DNA from: Oscillospiraceae bacterium
GTDB taxonomy: Bacteria; Bacillota; Clostridia; Oscillospirales; Ruminococcaceae
Reading direction: 5' to 3'
Length of the DNA stretch: 44,171 nt
NCBI GenBank assembly: GCA_017435745.1
Contig: JAFSEN010000047.1
Coordinates: 1-44,171 of the forward strand
A model generated the notes under the pieces. That model ran no database searches. It had not been told where the DNA came from and saw only the letters and a list, made by a program, of their open reading frames with translations. This document shows positions 14,664-23,482 of the stretch, in pieces. Every line of letters begins with the position of its first letter. Positions within the stretch are counted from its first letter, which is position 1. The position numbers and the translations under genes were made by a program.

Positions 14664-17600
14664 TTATTCAACAGATTTGAGAGATTCCACCATGCTTATT
14701 TTTTTAAGGCTGAAATGCATTATTCCGTTCACAATAAAAGTGAAGAAAATCGTCATTGCAAACGCGCCGATATAGCACCACAAAGTCAAATTGTCGATAA
14801 ACAAGAGTTCATCCGATTGAATTGAACCAAGAACGAAAAGATAGAGCCCTTTTCCCAAAAGCAGACCAAAAGCGGCGCCTATCAGCGAAAGAATTATGTT
14901 TTCTCTGAAAACATAGGAATCCACTTCCGAATCCCGGAACCCGAGAACTTTTATCGTTGCAATTTCCCTTAAGCGTTCCATTATGTTTACGTTTGTAAGG
15001 TTGTAAAGAACAATAAACGCAAGGGCCGCCGCACAGAAAATTATCAGCACAACGACGTAGTTGAGGTTTTCGATGGTCTTGTCAAATTCCTCCATATCGT
15101 CCTTTGAAAAAGAAAACGCAAGAACCCCCTCTTTTTCAACAAGATATTCGGCAAATTTGCTGCGGTTTTCTTCGTTGTCGTCCGCCATAATTCCAAAAAT
15201 TGCGTTCTTTTCCGGAATTTTTCCGGCAAGCTCCGAATAAAGTTCTTCCGTAATATAGATAAAATGCATGGCATAATGTTCCGCAACCGCGGAGATTTCT
15301 GCGGTAAATTCCGTTCCGTCGCAGGTAAAAGTAATCACGTCGCCGGGCAAATATCCATGGAACTCTGCAAAACGCTGGGTCACAACAACGCCTTTGTTAT
15401 CCGGCGTTATTTTTTCCCCGGTTTCGCAATCGCGCAGAAAAATAAAATCCGAAAAATCTTCTTCGTTTTCAAAGCAGATAAGGCTTGTATTGCCGATTGT
15501 TCCGTGTTCTGCGGACATTGCATAAACGGAAAAGCTTTTTTCTATAAACCCGCTTTTTTCCGTTTCCTCAAAAACTTCCTCAAGGGTCTTTTCTTCAGCG
15601 TCACTGTCAAGATTTATGATAACGTCATAGTTGAAAATTTCTTCATACTGTTTTTCAAGAATCACCGAAAGGGTAGAATAAATTCCGAAACCGGTAATTG
15701 TAAGCGCCGTGCACCCCGCAATTCCGAGAATAGTCATAAAAATCCTCTTTTTATATCTGAAAAGGTTTCGGACCGTAACTTTGCGGTTGAAGCTCAGCCT
15801 TTTCCATATCATCGGGATCCGTTCGATCAGTACCCTTTTTCCGGATTTCGGGGGTTTCGGCCGCATAAGTTCCGCCGGTTTTTCCCTAAGTTCCGAATAT
15901 CCGGCGATCACGACCGCAAGGGTTGTGCAAAGAATACAGATTGCAACAGTCATCAGCCATGTTCCGAACATTGGAACAAACTGAAGTTCCGGAAGGATAA
16001 AAAGCATTCCGTATGCATAATAAATTATCATCGGGAAAACGAAAACGCAGATTGCAATTCCGAAAACCGAACCGCAGATGCTTGCAAGGGCGGCATATAC
16101 GATATATTTGAGAATAGCGTCTTTTCCGCCGTATCCAAGGGCTTTAAGCGTTCCGGTTTCCGTTCGCTTTTCTTCAACCATTCTTGTCATTGTCGTAAGA
16201 CAAACAAGCATTGCCACAAGGAAAAAGAAAAGCGGAAAAGCTTTTCCGACATTATCAACTATTGCGGCGCTTGTTTCAAAGCTGCTGTATTTGGGGTTGT
16301 CGTTCCTTGTAAAAACATACCAGACCGGTTCTTTAAGCTTTTCAAGCTCATCTTCCGCATCTGCAATTTCCTTTTTTCCGTCGCTTATTTTTTCTTCCGC
16401 TTCGGCTTTTGCTTCCTCAAATTCTTCAAGGCCTTCGTAATATTCCTCCCAGCCTTCGTCGAGTTTGGTTTTTGCATCGGCAAGTTCGATTTTTGCGTCC
16501 GCAAGTTCCTTTTCTGCATCGGCAAATTCCTTTTCCGCATCGATTTTTGCCTGCTCAAGTTCTTTTCTGCCTTCCTCAAGTTCCCTTTCGCCGGATTCCA
16601 GCTCTTTTCGGGCAGATTCAAGTTCTTCTTCGGCGGCGGAAAGCTGTTCATACCCGGCTATGGCGGTTTCAAGCTGTTCAAGCTGGATTTTTATCTCTGC
16701 GGCCTGTTCCTCGTTTTCCGGAATCAGTTCCATTATATTTACGATAAATTTCAATAAATCCCTTGTGATATAAAGTTCCGAAACCGTCATCCCCTGGGAT
16801 TCCAGCCCTGCTTCAAATTCCGCAAGGCCTTTTTCATACTGTTCAAGTCCGCTGTAATAAGCTTTCCATCCGTCGGAAAGAAGTTCTTCCGCTTCCAAAA
16901 GCTGTTCTTCCGCTTTTTCAATTTCTTCTTCAAAAAGAACTTTTCCGTCCCTGAATTCTTTAAGGCCTTTTAGGTATTCTTCGCGTCCTTCGGAAAGGGA
17001 TTTTTCTCCGTCAGAAAGTTCCTCAAAAGCATCCGCAAGTTCCGCTTCCGCATCTGCAAGTTCCGCTTCCGCATCCGAAATTTCTTCTTTTGCTTCCGAA
17101 AGTTCTTTATATGCTTCTTCTTTTATTTCCTCAAGGCGTTTTCCTTCGCGGATTTCGGCAACTGCCTCAAAATTCTTTGTTCCGGCTTCAACTGCAGATT
17201 CATATTCTTCCGAAAAAGCAGAAAGTCCCGCAGTTGAATCAAGGGTTATATATACTTCCGTATAAACTTCAAGGCAGAAGTTTTCTTTTGGAACCATTAT
17301 AAAAGTATCCGTTTTTCCGTCGCCGATTGTCGCCGTTCCCCTGTCATAGGAAATATACTGGGGCGTCATTACAACGCCCACAACTTTCCATTCCGTCCGG
17401 ATAAGGCTGTCCTCTATCGGGTCATCGGGGTCGGTGGTATATACGGACACATAATCGCCTATTTCGTAATTGACAGGCATCTGGGTGTTTTTTTCAACAA
17501 CACATTCTCCCGGTCCTTCCGGAAATCTTCCTTCAAGAAGAAGAGGCTTGTTCACCCCGGAATCCGGAAAAGCCATGAGTTTTGCAACAATACCATGCGT

Positions 17601-17897
17601 CCTTGAATCTTCAACAAAAACGTCCTTTGTATATGAAGGATAAAGATCTCTTATCCCTTCAACCTTTTCCATTGCGGAAATATCATCTTCGCTGAATCCA
17701 TAGGTGGAAACAAGCCTTATATCCATAAGGTTCTGTTCGGTAACATATTTATCCTGGCTGAACATCATATCCGGGCAGGTAACTTTTAGACCGGCAAAAA
17801 AGCCCGCGCCAAGCGCAATTATTGCAAAAATCGAAAAAAATCTGTTTTTTGAATTTTTCATCTCTCTGAAAACATCTTTCAACAGAGCCGATTTCAA
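14664..17897 (-). CDS. Large FtsX-type ABC permease with coiled-coil domain
   Basis: A 1077-residue membrane protein of the FtsX/MacB permease family. The first helix (about residues 18-38) is followed by an outside domain. Residues of about 250-530 form a long charged heptad-like region rich in E-L-A-D-A repeats, almost certainly an extracytoplasmic coiled coil. Two FtsX transmembrane domains follow, near 560-700 and 940-1065. Such proteins couple ATP hydrolysis by a partner ATPase to mechanical work or to export across the envelope. No ATP-binding gene lies beside it, so the partner must be elsewhere. The start is TTG at 17897, supported by AAGGAG six bases upstream; no better ATG is present. 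Substrate unknown. Confidence 0.85.
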   Translation of the reverse strand: MKSALLKDVFREMKNSKNRFFSIFAIIALGAGFFAGLKVTCPDMMFSQDKYVTEQNLMDIRLVSTYGFSEDDISAMEKVEGIRDLYPSYTKDVFVEDSRTHGIVAKLMAFPDSGVNKPLLLEGRFPEGPGECVVEKNTQMPVNYEIGDYVSVYTTDPDDPIEDSLIRTEWKVVGVVMTPQYISYDRGTATIGDGKTDTFIMVPKENFCLEVYTEVYITLDSTAGLSAFSEEYESAVEAGTKNFEAVAEIREGKRLEEIKEEAYKELSEAKEEISDAEAELADAEAELADAFEELSDGEKSLSEGREEYLKGLKEFRDGKVLFEEEIEKAEEQLLEAEELLSDGWKAYYSGLEQYEKGLAEFEAGLESQGMTVSELYITRDLLKFIVNIMELIPENEEQAAEIKIQLEQLETAIAGYEQLSAAEEELESARKELESGERELEEGRKELEQAKIDAEKEFADAEKELADAKIELADAKTKLDEGWEEYYEGLEEFEEAKAEAEEKISDGKKEIADAEDELEKLKEPVWYVFTRNDNPKYSSFETSAAIVDNVGKAFPLFFFLVAMLVCLTTMTRMVEEKRTETGTLKALGYGGKDAILKYIVYAALASICGSVFGIAICVFVFPMIIYYAYGMLFILPELQFVPMFGTWLMTVAICILCTTLAVVIAGYSELREKPAELMRPKPPKSGKRVLIERIPMIWKRLSFNRKVTVRNLFRYKKRIFMTILGIAGCTALTITGFGIYSTLSVILEKQYEEIFNYDVIINLDSDAEEKTLEEVFEETEKSGFIEKSFSVYAMSAEHGTIGNTSLICFENEEDFSDFIFLRDCETGEKITPDNKGVVVTQRFAEFHGYLPGDVITFTCDGTEFTAEISAVAEHYAMHFIYITEELYSELAGKIPEKNAIFGIMADDNEENRSKFAEYLVEKEGVLAFSFSKDDMEEFDKTIENLNYVVVLIIFCAAALAFIVLYNLTNVNIMERLREIATIKVLGFRDSEVDSYVFRENIILSLIGAAFGLLLGKGLYLFVLGSIQSDELLFIDNLTLWCYIGAFAMTIFFTFIVNGIMHFSLKKISMVESLKSVE

Positions 17898-17948
17898 AAA
17901 TATCTCCTTCTTTCAGCAGAAACCTTTTTAAAACACAAAGTCTTATTT

Positions 17949-17978
17949 TTGTAATAAAACTCAATTTTATGTTATAAT
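17949..17978 (+). promoter_or_regulatory. Candidate promoter upstream of pssA
   Basis: TTGTAA (17949-17954) and TATAAT (17973-17978) are 18 bases apart, about 120 bases before the pssA start. The region is AT-rich, so chance matches are possible. Confidence 0.4.
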
Positions 17979-18101
17979 CATCAAGTGCTATTGATTTTTC
18001 CAAAATATTTATTTATAATCTAATTTAATAATATATTCTGCAACAAGTTTTATTATACATCTTTTTATGCAATAAGACTACAGATAATTAGGAGCTTTTT
18101 T

Positions 18102-18725
18102 ATGAAACTCATCGGTTTTTACAACTATACTGTAATTCTTACCTATATGGGCGCGGCCGCCGCCGTTTGCGGAATTTTCTTTTCCGCTTCCGGATATCCT
18201 TTCTGGGGTGTAATCTGTCTTCTTTTTGCCGGACTTACCGATATGTTCGACGGAAAAGTCGCTTCCACCATGAAACGCACCGATGCTGAAAAATCTTTCG
18301 GCATCCAGATAGATTCCCTTTGCGATCTTATAAGTTTCGGTGTTCTTCCCCTTGCAATCGGCTATGGCCTTGGTCTTTCCGGCGGATTTTTCTATGTTTC
18401 CGCAATGGTCTATCTTCTTTGCGCAATAATCCGTCTTTCTTATTTCAACGTTGATGAAGCCCAGCGCCAGAAAACAGAAACCGGAAGAAGAAAAATATAT
18501 TACGGCCTTCCCGTAACTTCCGCAGCAATTATTTTCCCCCTTACCTATGGTCTTCAATCTCTTCTCGGCGAAGCAATGCCGATAATTTACCAGGTTTTGC
18601 TCTATGCAGTTGCCGCCGCTTTTATCCTTAAATTCAAACTTGCAAAACCCAACAAAAAAGGAATTCCCCTTCTTGTTGTGGGCGGAATCATAATCGCAAT
18701 TCTTGTTATAGTCAACGGACTTTGA
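18102..18725 (+). CDS. pssA: CDP-diacylglycerol--serine O-phosphatidyltransferase
   Basis: A 207-residue CDP-alcohol phosphatidyltransferase that makes phosphatidylserine from CDP-diacylglycerol and serine in the membrane. The family motif is at residues 50-75: D50-G51-x2-A54, then G67-x3-D71-x3-D75, containing the metal-binding aspartates. The gap between the two halves is three residues longer than in the generic motif, and Ser follows Ala where many members have Arg. I believe this is usual for the Gram-positive serine branch. At least five further hydrophobic segments follow. TTAGGAGC precedes the ATG. No decarboxylase gene (psd) lies next to it. It diverges from the large permease and is followed by its own terminator. 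Confidence 0.9.
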   Translation: MKLIGFYNYTVILTYMGAAAAVCGIFFSASGYPFWGVICLLFAGLTDMFDGKVASTMKRTDAEKSFGIQIDSLCDLISFGVLPLAIGYGLGLSGGFFYVSAMVYLLCAIIRLSYFNVDEAQRQKTETGRRKIYYGLPVTSAAIIFPLTYGLQSLLGEAMPIIYQVLLYAVAAAFILKFKLAKPNKKGIPLLVVGGIIIAILVIVNGL

Positions 18726-18738
18726 TTTTCCCGGCAAA

Positions 18739-18767
18739 AACTTCCCTTTCACGGGAAGTTTTTTTGT
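18739..18767 (+). terminator. pssA terminator
   Basis: AACTTCCC, a TTTCAC loop and GGGAAGTT, followed by a run of T. Confidence 0.85.
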
Positions 18768-18957
18768 TTGTAACATTTTTTCCGAAAAGTTTAACCAAAC
18801 TGGTTTCACATTGTAACCAAAGTGAAAAAACATCATCACAAACTCATCACAAAGCGCAGGTATTATATAACCAGAGCAAAAAAGAGCAAAAGATGTTAGT
18901 TTCCGAGCAATTCTAACAGCTGAAATCACAGCGAGTCGAAAGACCCGCTGTTTTTTT
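18768..18957 (+). ncRNA. Candidate small RNA with its own terminator
   Basis: After the pssA terminator come an AACCA-AAC-TGGTT inverted repeat, a TTTCAC...GTGAAA inverted repeat, two close CATCACAAA direct repeats, a TATTATATAA stretch (18861-18870), and about 60 bases later a good terminator (CAGCGAGTC-GAAA-GACCCGCTG then seven T, 18929-18957). The next gene converges from the other side, so this terminator has no plus-strand protein gene of its own. A transcript of roughly 85 bases is inferred. A seven-codon frame (ATG at 18893) lies inside but has a poor ribosome site. No known RNA family is recognised. Confidence 0.35.
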
Positions 18958-18974
18958 GTCCGTATATAAAAATT

Positions 18975-19006
18975 AACCCCCGCTTTTTTCAAGCGGGGGT
19001 TTTTTG
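18975..19006. terminator. Terminator of the ROK kinase gene
   Basis: AACCCCCGCTT and AAGCGGGGGTT with a five-base loop. It has T-rich flanks on both strands and directly follows the stop of the minus-strand kinase gene. Confidence 0.85.
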
Positions 19007-19014
19007 TAAATGTA

Positions 19015-19965
19015 TCAGAATCCGAGAAGTCCTGCGCCGATAATACCTGCGGAGTTTCCGAGAGTTGCTTTGATAACCTTCGGTGCTTCGATGGTTTCGC
19101 TTGCAACGCAAAGTTTTGCAACTTTTTCGTTGAGCGGGTCAAGGAGCGAAGCGCCCTGGTTGCTTACTCCGCCGCCGAGAACAACAACTTCCGGACGGAA
19201 CATATTTACTATTCCGGAAATTCCGTCCGCAAGATAGTCGATATATTGTTCAACAACGGCCTTGCCGGTTTCGTCGCCCTGTTCGGCGGCATCAAAAGCG
19301 GTTCTGCCGCCGATGTTATTAAGGTCGCCTTCGCACATTTCCCAGATAAGGGATTCCGGGTGCTGCTCTGCGGCTTCGCGGGTTTCGCGTTTAAGGGCGT
19401 TTGCGCTTCCGTAAACTTCGAAACAGCCTTTTTTTCCGCATCCGCACTGAACGCCGTTATGTACCAGCGGAATATGACCGTATTCACCGCCGAAACCGTT
19501 GAATCCGGGGAAAAGTTTTCCGTCGATTACAGCGCCGCCGCCGATTCCGGTTCCGAGGGTTATCATAATAAGGCTTTTGTATTGTTTTCCGGAACCGGAA
19601 TGATATTCGCCCATTGCGGCGCAGTCCGCATCGTTTCCGAGATATACCGGAAGGTCGATTTTTTCTTCAAGGAAAGAAACAGCGTCAACATTGTGCCAGT
19701 TGATATTCGCGGCAAGAATTACGGGGCCTTTCGGTCCTTTGATAAGGCCGGGAACGCCTACTCCGACGAAGACTATGTCTTCTTTTTCAATTCCGCATTC
19801 ATCAATACATTTTTTTGTGCCTTCGGCCATCTGAGTAAGAAGAGCTTCGGGGTTTTTGTTATCTTCAACGGGCACGCTTGTTTTAAAAACAAGTTCGCCT
19901 TCTTCGCTTACAATACCGATTCCAATGTTGGTTCCGCCAAGGTCGATTGCTGCTGAATATTTCAT
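19015..19965 (-). CDS. ROK family glucokinase
   Basis: A 316-residue sugar kinase of the ROK family, probably phosphorylating glucose to glucose 6-phosphate in the cytoplasm. The N-terminal ATP loop is AAIDLGGTNIGIG. NDADCAAMGE includes the catalytic aspartate. GHIPLV followed by CGCGKKGCFE supplies the His and Cys residues of the ROK structural zinc site. GGGVSNQG and GNSAGIIGAGLL close the fold. I start at the ATG at 19965: an AGGAG lies eight bases before it, while the GTG three codons earlier is too close. No DNA-binding domain precedes the kinase part, so it is an enzyme and not a ROK repressor. RodA lies just upstream on the same strand, 23 bases away, suggesting cotranscription. Confidence 0.92.
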   Translation of the reverse strand: MKYSAAIDLGGTNIGIGIVSEEGELVFKTSVPVEDNKNPEALLTQMAEGTKKCIDECGIEKEDIVFVGVGVPGLIKGPKGPVILAANINWHNVDAVSFLEEKIDLPVYLGNDADCAAMGEYHSGSGKQYKSLIMITLGTGIGGGAVIDGKLFPGFNGFGGEYGHIPLVHNGVQCGCGKKGCFEVYGSANALKRETREAAEQHPESLIWEMCEGDLNNIGGRTAFDAAEQGDETGKAVVEQYIDYLADGISGIVNMFRPEVVVLGGGVSNQGASLLDPLNEKVAKLCVASETIEAPKVIKATLGNSAGIIGAGLLGF

Positions 19966-19988
19966 ACTGCACACTCCTAAAGAATTAA

Positions 19989-21131
19989 TTATTCATAAAA
20001 AATATTGCGGCGGCGGTGAACATGTACGCTCATAACAAGCCCAACGCCGAGATATGTGATTGAAATGGAAGTTCCGCCCGCGCTTAAAAGCGGAAGGGTT
20101 ATTCCTATTACCGGAAGAACGCTTATGCACATTCCGATATTAATAATGCACTGGAAAAAGAACATTGCAAAAACGCCGTAGCAAATATATGCTCCCAAAG
20201 GATCAAGGGCGTTTTTTGCGTTTATTATTGCACGGAAACAGATTCCAAGAAGAAGAGAAAGCACCGCAAGGGCCCCGATAAACCCGAGAGCCTGGCAGAT
20301 AAACGAAAAAACAAAATCGTTATGCATTTTCGGTACGTACCAGTAATCTTCGCGAAAAAGTCCTTCGCCCTGAAGCTGGCCAAGGCCTATTGAGATTCTG
20401 CTCAGTCTTTGCTGATAATCCGCGCCGAGAGGATCGGCATATTCGGTAAAATAAACCGCAAGAAAACGCGTTCGCTGGTCGTCTGTAAGAAAATACTGCC
20501 AAACTATCGGAACCGCCGCAGCCACAACCGGAATTGCCGCTACTATGTATTTCCAGCTGAGTCCCGCCGCAAAAAGCATGGTCAGGAAAATAAAAAGGAA
20601 GATAAGCGCCGTTCCGTCGTCGCCCTGGAAATGTATCAGTATAACCGGAAAAACACCGTGGAGCCCAAGCAGCAAAAGATTCATCGGGCGGTTTATCTGG
20701 CCGTAAACTTTTGAAAGGTGGTATGCAAAGCTGAGTATGAAACATATTTTCATAAGCTCCGAAGGTTGGAAGGTAAGGCCGAAAGGAAGACGCAGCCACG
20801 CCCTGTCGTCGATTGTTTCATCAACCTGCATACCTATAAAAAAGGTTAATATTACAAGAAAAAGCGCAGCCGGAACATAGAGCTTCCAAAGTTTTGCCAT
20901 GAAATGATAATCTATGTTTGAAATTATCACAGCCGCCGTAAGGCCAAGCACCGAAGCAAGAACCTGAACAAGCGCAACCCTTTCGGTTATCCTAAGGGTT
21001 GAAGCCTGGTTTGATTCAACAAGGGAATACTGGCAAAGGATTCCTATCAAAGAAATAAGAATGCAGAACAAGAGGAGCCATTTGTCCGCCGCTGAAAAAT
21101 ATTTTTTTATGTATTCTCTGATTTTTTTCAT
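19989..21131 (-). CDS. RodA/FtsW/SpoVE family SEDS protein
   Basis: A 380-residue polytopic protein of the SEDS family of peptidoglycan glycosyltransferases, which polymerise lipid II together with a class B penicillin-binding protein. About ten hydrophobic helices are visible. FGLTFQPSELMKI is the conserved QPSE.K motif, and KMHNDFVFSFICQALGFIG contains the conserved Asp of the outer loop. The E-E pair that usually follows this Asp (as in EELG) is Q-A here. GIILPLLSAGG-like residues near the end (ITLPLLSAGGTS) are also canonical. The hydrophilic N-terminus is short. AAGGGGG precedes the ATG. It has no PBP neighbour. RodA is more likely than FtsW, but SpoVE cannot be excluded. Confidence 0.88.
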   Translation of the reverse strand: MKKIREYIKKYFSAADKWLLLFCILISLIGILCQYSLVESNQASTLRITERVALVQVLASVLGLTAAVIISNIDYHFMAKLWKLYVPAALFLVILTFFIGMQVDETIDDRAWLRLPFGLTFQPSELMKICFILSFAYHLSKVYGQINRPMNLLLLGLHGVFPVILIHFQGDDGTALIFLFIFLTMLFAAGLSWKYIVAAIPVVAAAVPIVWQYFLTDDQRTRFLAVYFTEYADPLGADYQQRLSRISIGLGQLQGEGLFREDYWYVPKMHNDFVFSFICQALGFIGALAVLSLLLGICFRAIINAKNALDPLGAYICYGVFAMFFFQCIINIGMCISVLPVIGITLPLLSAGGTSISITYLGVGLVMSVHVHRRRNIFYE

Positions 21132-21337
21132 CGGCTTCCCCCTTTCGTTCTTAAAATCATTATTTATAATACCATTATAACACGATTTTGTAAACTGTGG
21201 TTAATTTCCTGTGAACAAAGTTTTTATCTTTTTTCGAAAAATATTTTTTGTGGTTCAGGCGTAATCATTTTTTCTTCCGCTATTGAAAATAACCGCGATT
21301 TTTGCAATAATTAGGACAAAGGGAGGGAAAAAGGGCT
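21132..21337. other. Divergent intergenic region, rodA-like / comEC-like
   Basis: AT-rich sequence that must hold promoters for both divergent transcription units. Several TTGTAA/TATAAT-like pieces occur, but none gives a clean promoter. I see nothing else in it. Confidence 0.4.
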
Positions 21338-23482
21338 ATGACTTATTTTTTATCCAAAATCGGTTTTACAATGCTTTTCTGCGCATTTGCGTCCGCTTTT
21401 CTCCGCCCAGAATTTTCAATTGTCTTTGCCGCAATTTCCGCTGTTATTGCCGCCGGCTTTTTCTTTTTCGGAAAAAACTTTTACCGCGCAGCGGCATTTT
21501 TTGCTGCAGCTGCCTTAACTTTCGGGCTTACGTCGTTCAAACTGCTGGATAAAGTTTATCCTGCGGCGGCTCTTGACGGTTTCAGCGCGGAAATTTCCGG
21601 AAAAGTTACCGATGTTTCCGCCGCAGGCGGAAACCCCGTTTTTACCGTTAAAACGGATTATGTTGGTATTCCCGGCGCTTTGCAGGAAATAACCGTTGCT
21701 CTTTCCGGATGGGGCGAAAATTCCGCCGAACCTTTTGATATCATTAAATGCAACGTTACTTTTCATATTTATTCCGAAGAAGATTTCAGCGAAACTCTTG
21801 CTAACCGCTCGAAAGGCGCTTCGGTATATGCATATCTTGATTCTCCGATTGAAATAACCGGCCGGGACGAAAATTCACCGGAATATTTTTTATATCTGCT
21901 CCGCGAAAAAATTTCTTCCGTGATTTATAAATTCTTTGTCGGGTGGCATGCGCCTTTTTCCGAACAGATACTTATCGGAACAAGGGGCGAACTTGATTAT
22001 GAAATTATTTCCGCATTCAGAAAAAGCGGAATGAGCCATATTCTTGCAATTTCCGGAATGCATCTTGTAATAATAACCGAAATTTTTAAAGAAATTTTTT
22101 ATCATTTCAAGCTTGGAAAAACAAAACTTCGGATAAAAGATTCTTTCCTTATTGTTTTTATAATGTTCTATATGCTTCTCGGCGGGCTTGGAATGTCACT
22201 TGTACGTTCGGGAATAATGCTTATCGCAAAACATCTTTCAAAACTTCTTTTCTCCGGTTCAAAATCTTTTGACAACCTTGGAATTGCGCTTATCATCGTT
22301 TTGCTTTTCGATCCTCTTGCTTCCTGCGATGTGGGTTTTCTGATGTCTGTTTTCTCCTGCGGAGCAATTTCGCTTTTCAGCGCCCATTTTTCCGAATATC
22401 TTTCCCGGCTGCTCAAACTTGGAGAGGATTCAAAACTCCGCAATGTTGTTTCCGCTTTCAGCGTAAGCACCGTTGCTTCCCTTGCGGTAATTCCGGTTGC
22501 GGCTTTTGCTTTCGGAGAAATTTCCCTTGCCGCACCTTTTTCAAATCTTTTTGCGGGATTTTTTGCAAGATATTCCATTATTTTCGCTTTGCTTACAGTT
22601 ATCACCGGATTTTTCCCCTTCCTTGGTTTTGTTTCCGGCGGAACAGCTTTCGCTGCAATGCTCTGCAACAGCTTTTTGCTCAAAACTGCGGAATTTTTTG
22701 CCGGTCTTTCGTTTTTCCAAATTAAGGCGGAGGATTTTTGGTTTTTCGTCTGGTTAATCGGCGCTTTCGTGCTCATAATCGTTCCTATAGTATATTCAGG
22801 CGGTTTCCGCTATATCCGCCATTCTGTTCTCATGTCCGTTCTGGTTCTTTTGGCCGGAATTATTCTTGATTTGGTTTTCTATTCCGGTGTTTCCGAAATT
22901 AAAATAACCGCGCTTGAGCACGGCACAATGATCTCGTGCTCAAAGAATGGGGAATCCGTGCTCATAACCCGCAAGCTTGCCCCCGGCGACCGTTTTGATA
23001 TCCTTTCGGATTCTTCCGATTGTTCTGTTTTTATAAGCATCGACGCCCTTTCCGATGCCGCCGAGCACGATCTTACGGAATCTATTGAACCGGAAGTTTC
23101 TTTTCTCAGCAGCCCGGACGCTGCCGAAAGATTTGAAGGTTCTTCCGAAATTTCTTTCGGAACAGTTTCTTTCGGCGAAGGCGATTTTGTAACAATTCCT
23201 TCCGAAGGCGCGGTTTATCTTGAAACAAACGGTGCAACACTTCTATACATTTTCGGAGAATGTGATATAATGGATATTGAACCGAAATTCAGACGCCCGG
23301 ATATTCTTGTTTTCGATGGGGTTTCTCCAGAAAAATATCCGGTTCTTCGAAGCGAATATCTTATTTTCCGCAAACCAGGCGGTTTTTACAGCGGAACAAG
23401 CGAAATTATCACTCTTAAAAGCGGAAGCATTTCGTTTTTCGCTTACAACGATTATTTAAAGAAAGGATGGCCGGCCGAATGA
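21338..23482 (+). CDS. ComEC/Rec2-like DNA uptake membrane protein, metal motif absent
   Basis: A 714-residue membrane protein. The N-terminus (residues 1-70) has closely spaced helices and is followed by an OB-like outside domain (about 75-180). A ComEC competence domain follows (about 190-470), with the typical RKSGMSHILAISGMH and GLGMSLVRSGIM segments. ComEC forms the channel for single-stranded DNA in transformation. The C-terminal part (about 510-714) is where many ComEC proteins have a metallo-beta-lactamase domain. Here it keeps a short beta-rich outline but lacks the HxHxDH metal motif, so nuclease activity there is unlikely. AAAGGGAGGG precedes the ATG. It heads a five-gene operon, and its TGA overlaps the next ATG. 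Confidence 0.88.
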   Translation: MTYFLSKIGFTMLFCAFASAFLRPEFSIVFAAISAVIAAGFFFFGKNFYRAAAFFAAAALTFGLTSFKLLDKVYPAAALDGFSAEISGKVTDVSAAGGNPVFTVKTDYVGIPGALQEITVALSGWGENSAEPFDIIKCNVTFHIYSEEDFSETLANRSKGASVYAYLDSPIEITGRDENSPEYFLYLLREKISSVIYKFFVGWHAPFSEQILIGTRGELDYEIISAFRKSGMSHILAISGMHLVIITEIFKEIFYHFKLGKTKLRIKDSFLIVFIMFYMLLGGLGMSLVRSGIMLIAKHLSKLLFSGSKSFDNLGIALIIVLLFDPLASCDVGFLMSVFSCGAISLFSAHFSEYLSRLLKLGEDSKLRNVVSAFSVSTVASLAVIPVAAFAFGEISLAAPFSNLFAGFFARYSIIFALLTVITGFFPFLGFVSGGTAFAAMLCNSFLLKTAEFFAGLSFFQIKAEDFWFFVWLIGAFVLIIVPIVYSGGFRYIRHSVLMSVLVLLAGIILDLVFYSGVSEIKITALEHGTMISCSKNGESVLITRKLAPGDRFDILSDSSDCSVFISIDALSDAAEHDLTESIEPEVSFLSSPDAAERFEGSSEISFGTVSFGEGDFVTIPSEGAVYLETNGATLLYIFGECDIMDIEPKFRRPDILVFDGVSPEKYPVLRSEYLIFRKPGGFYSGTSEIITLKSGSISFFAYNDYLKKGWPAE

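Noticed and set aside
18722-18916. Small open frame after pssA
   Set aside because: Overlaps the pssA terminator; no ribosome site.
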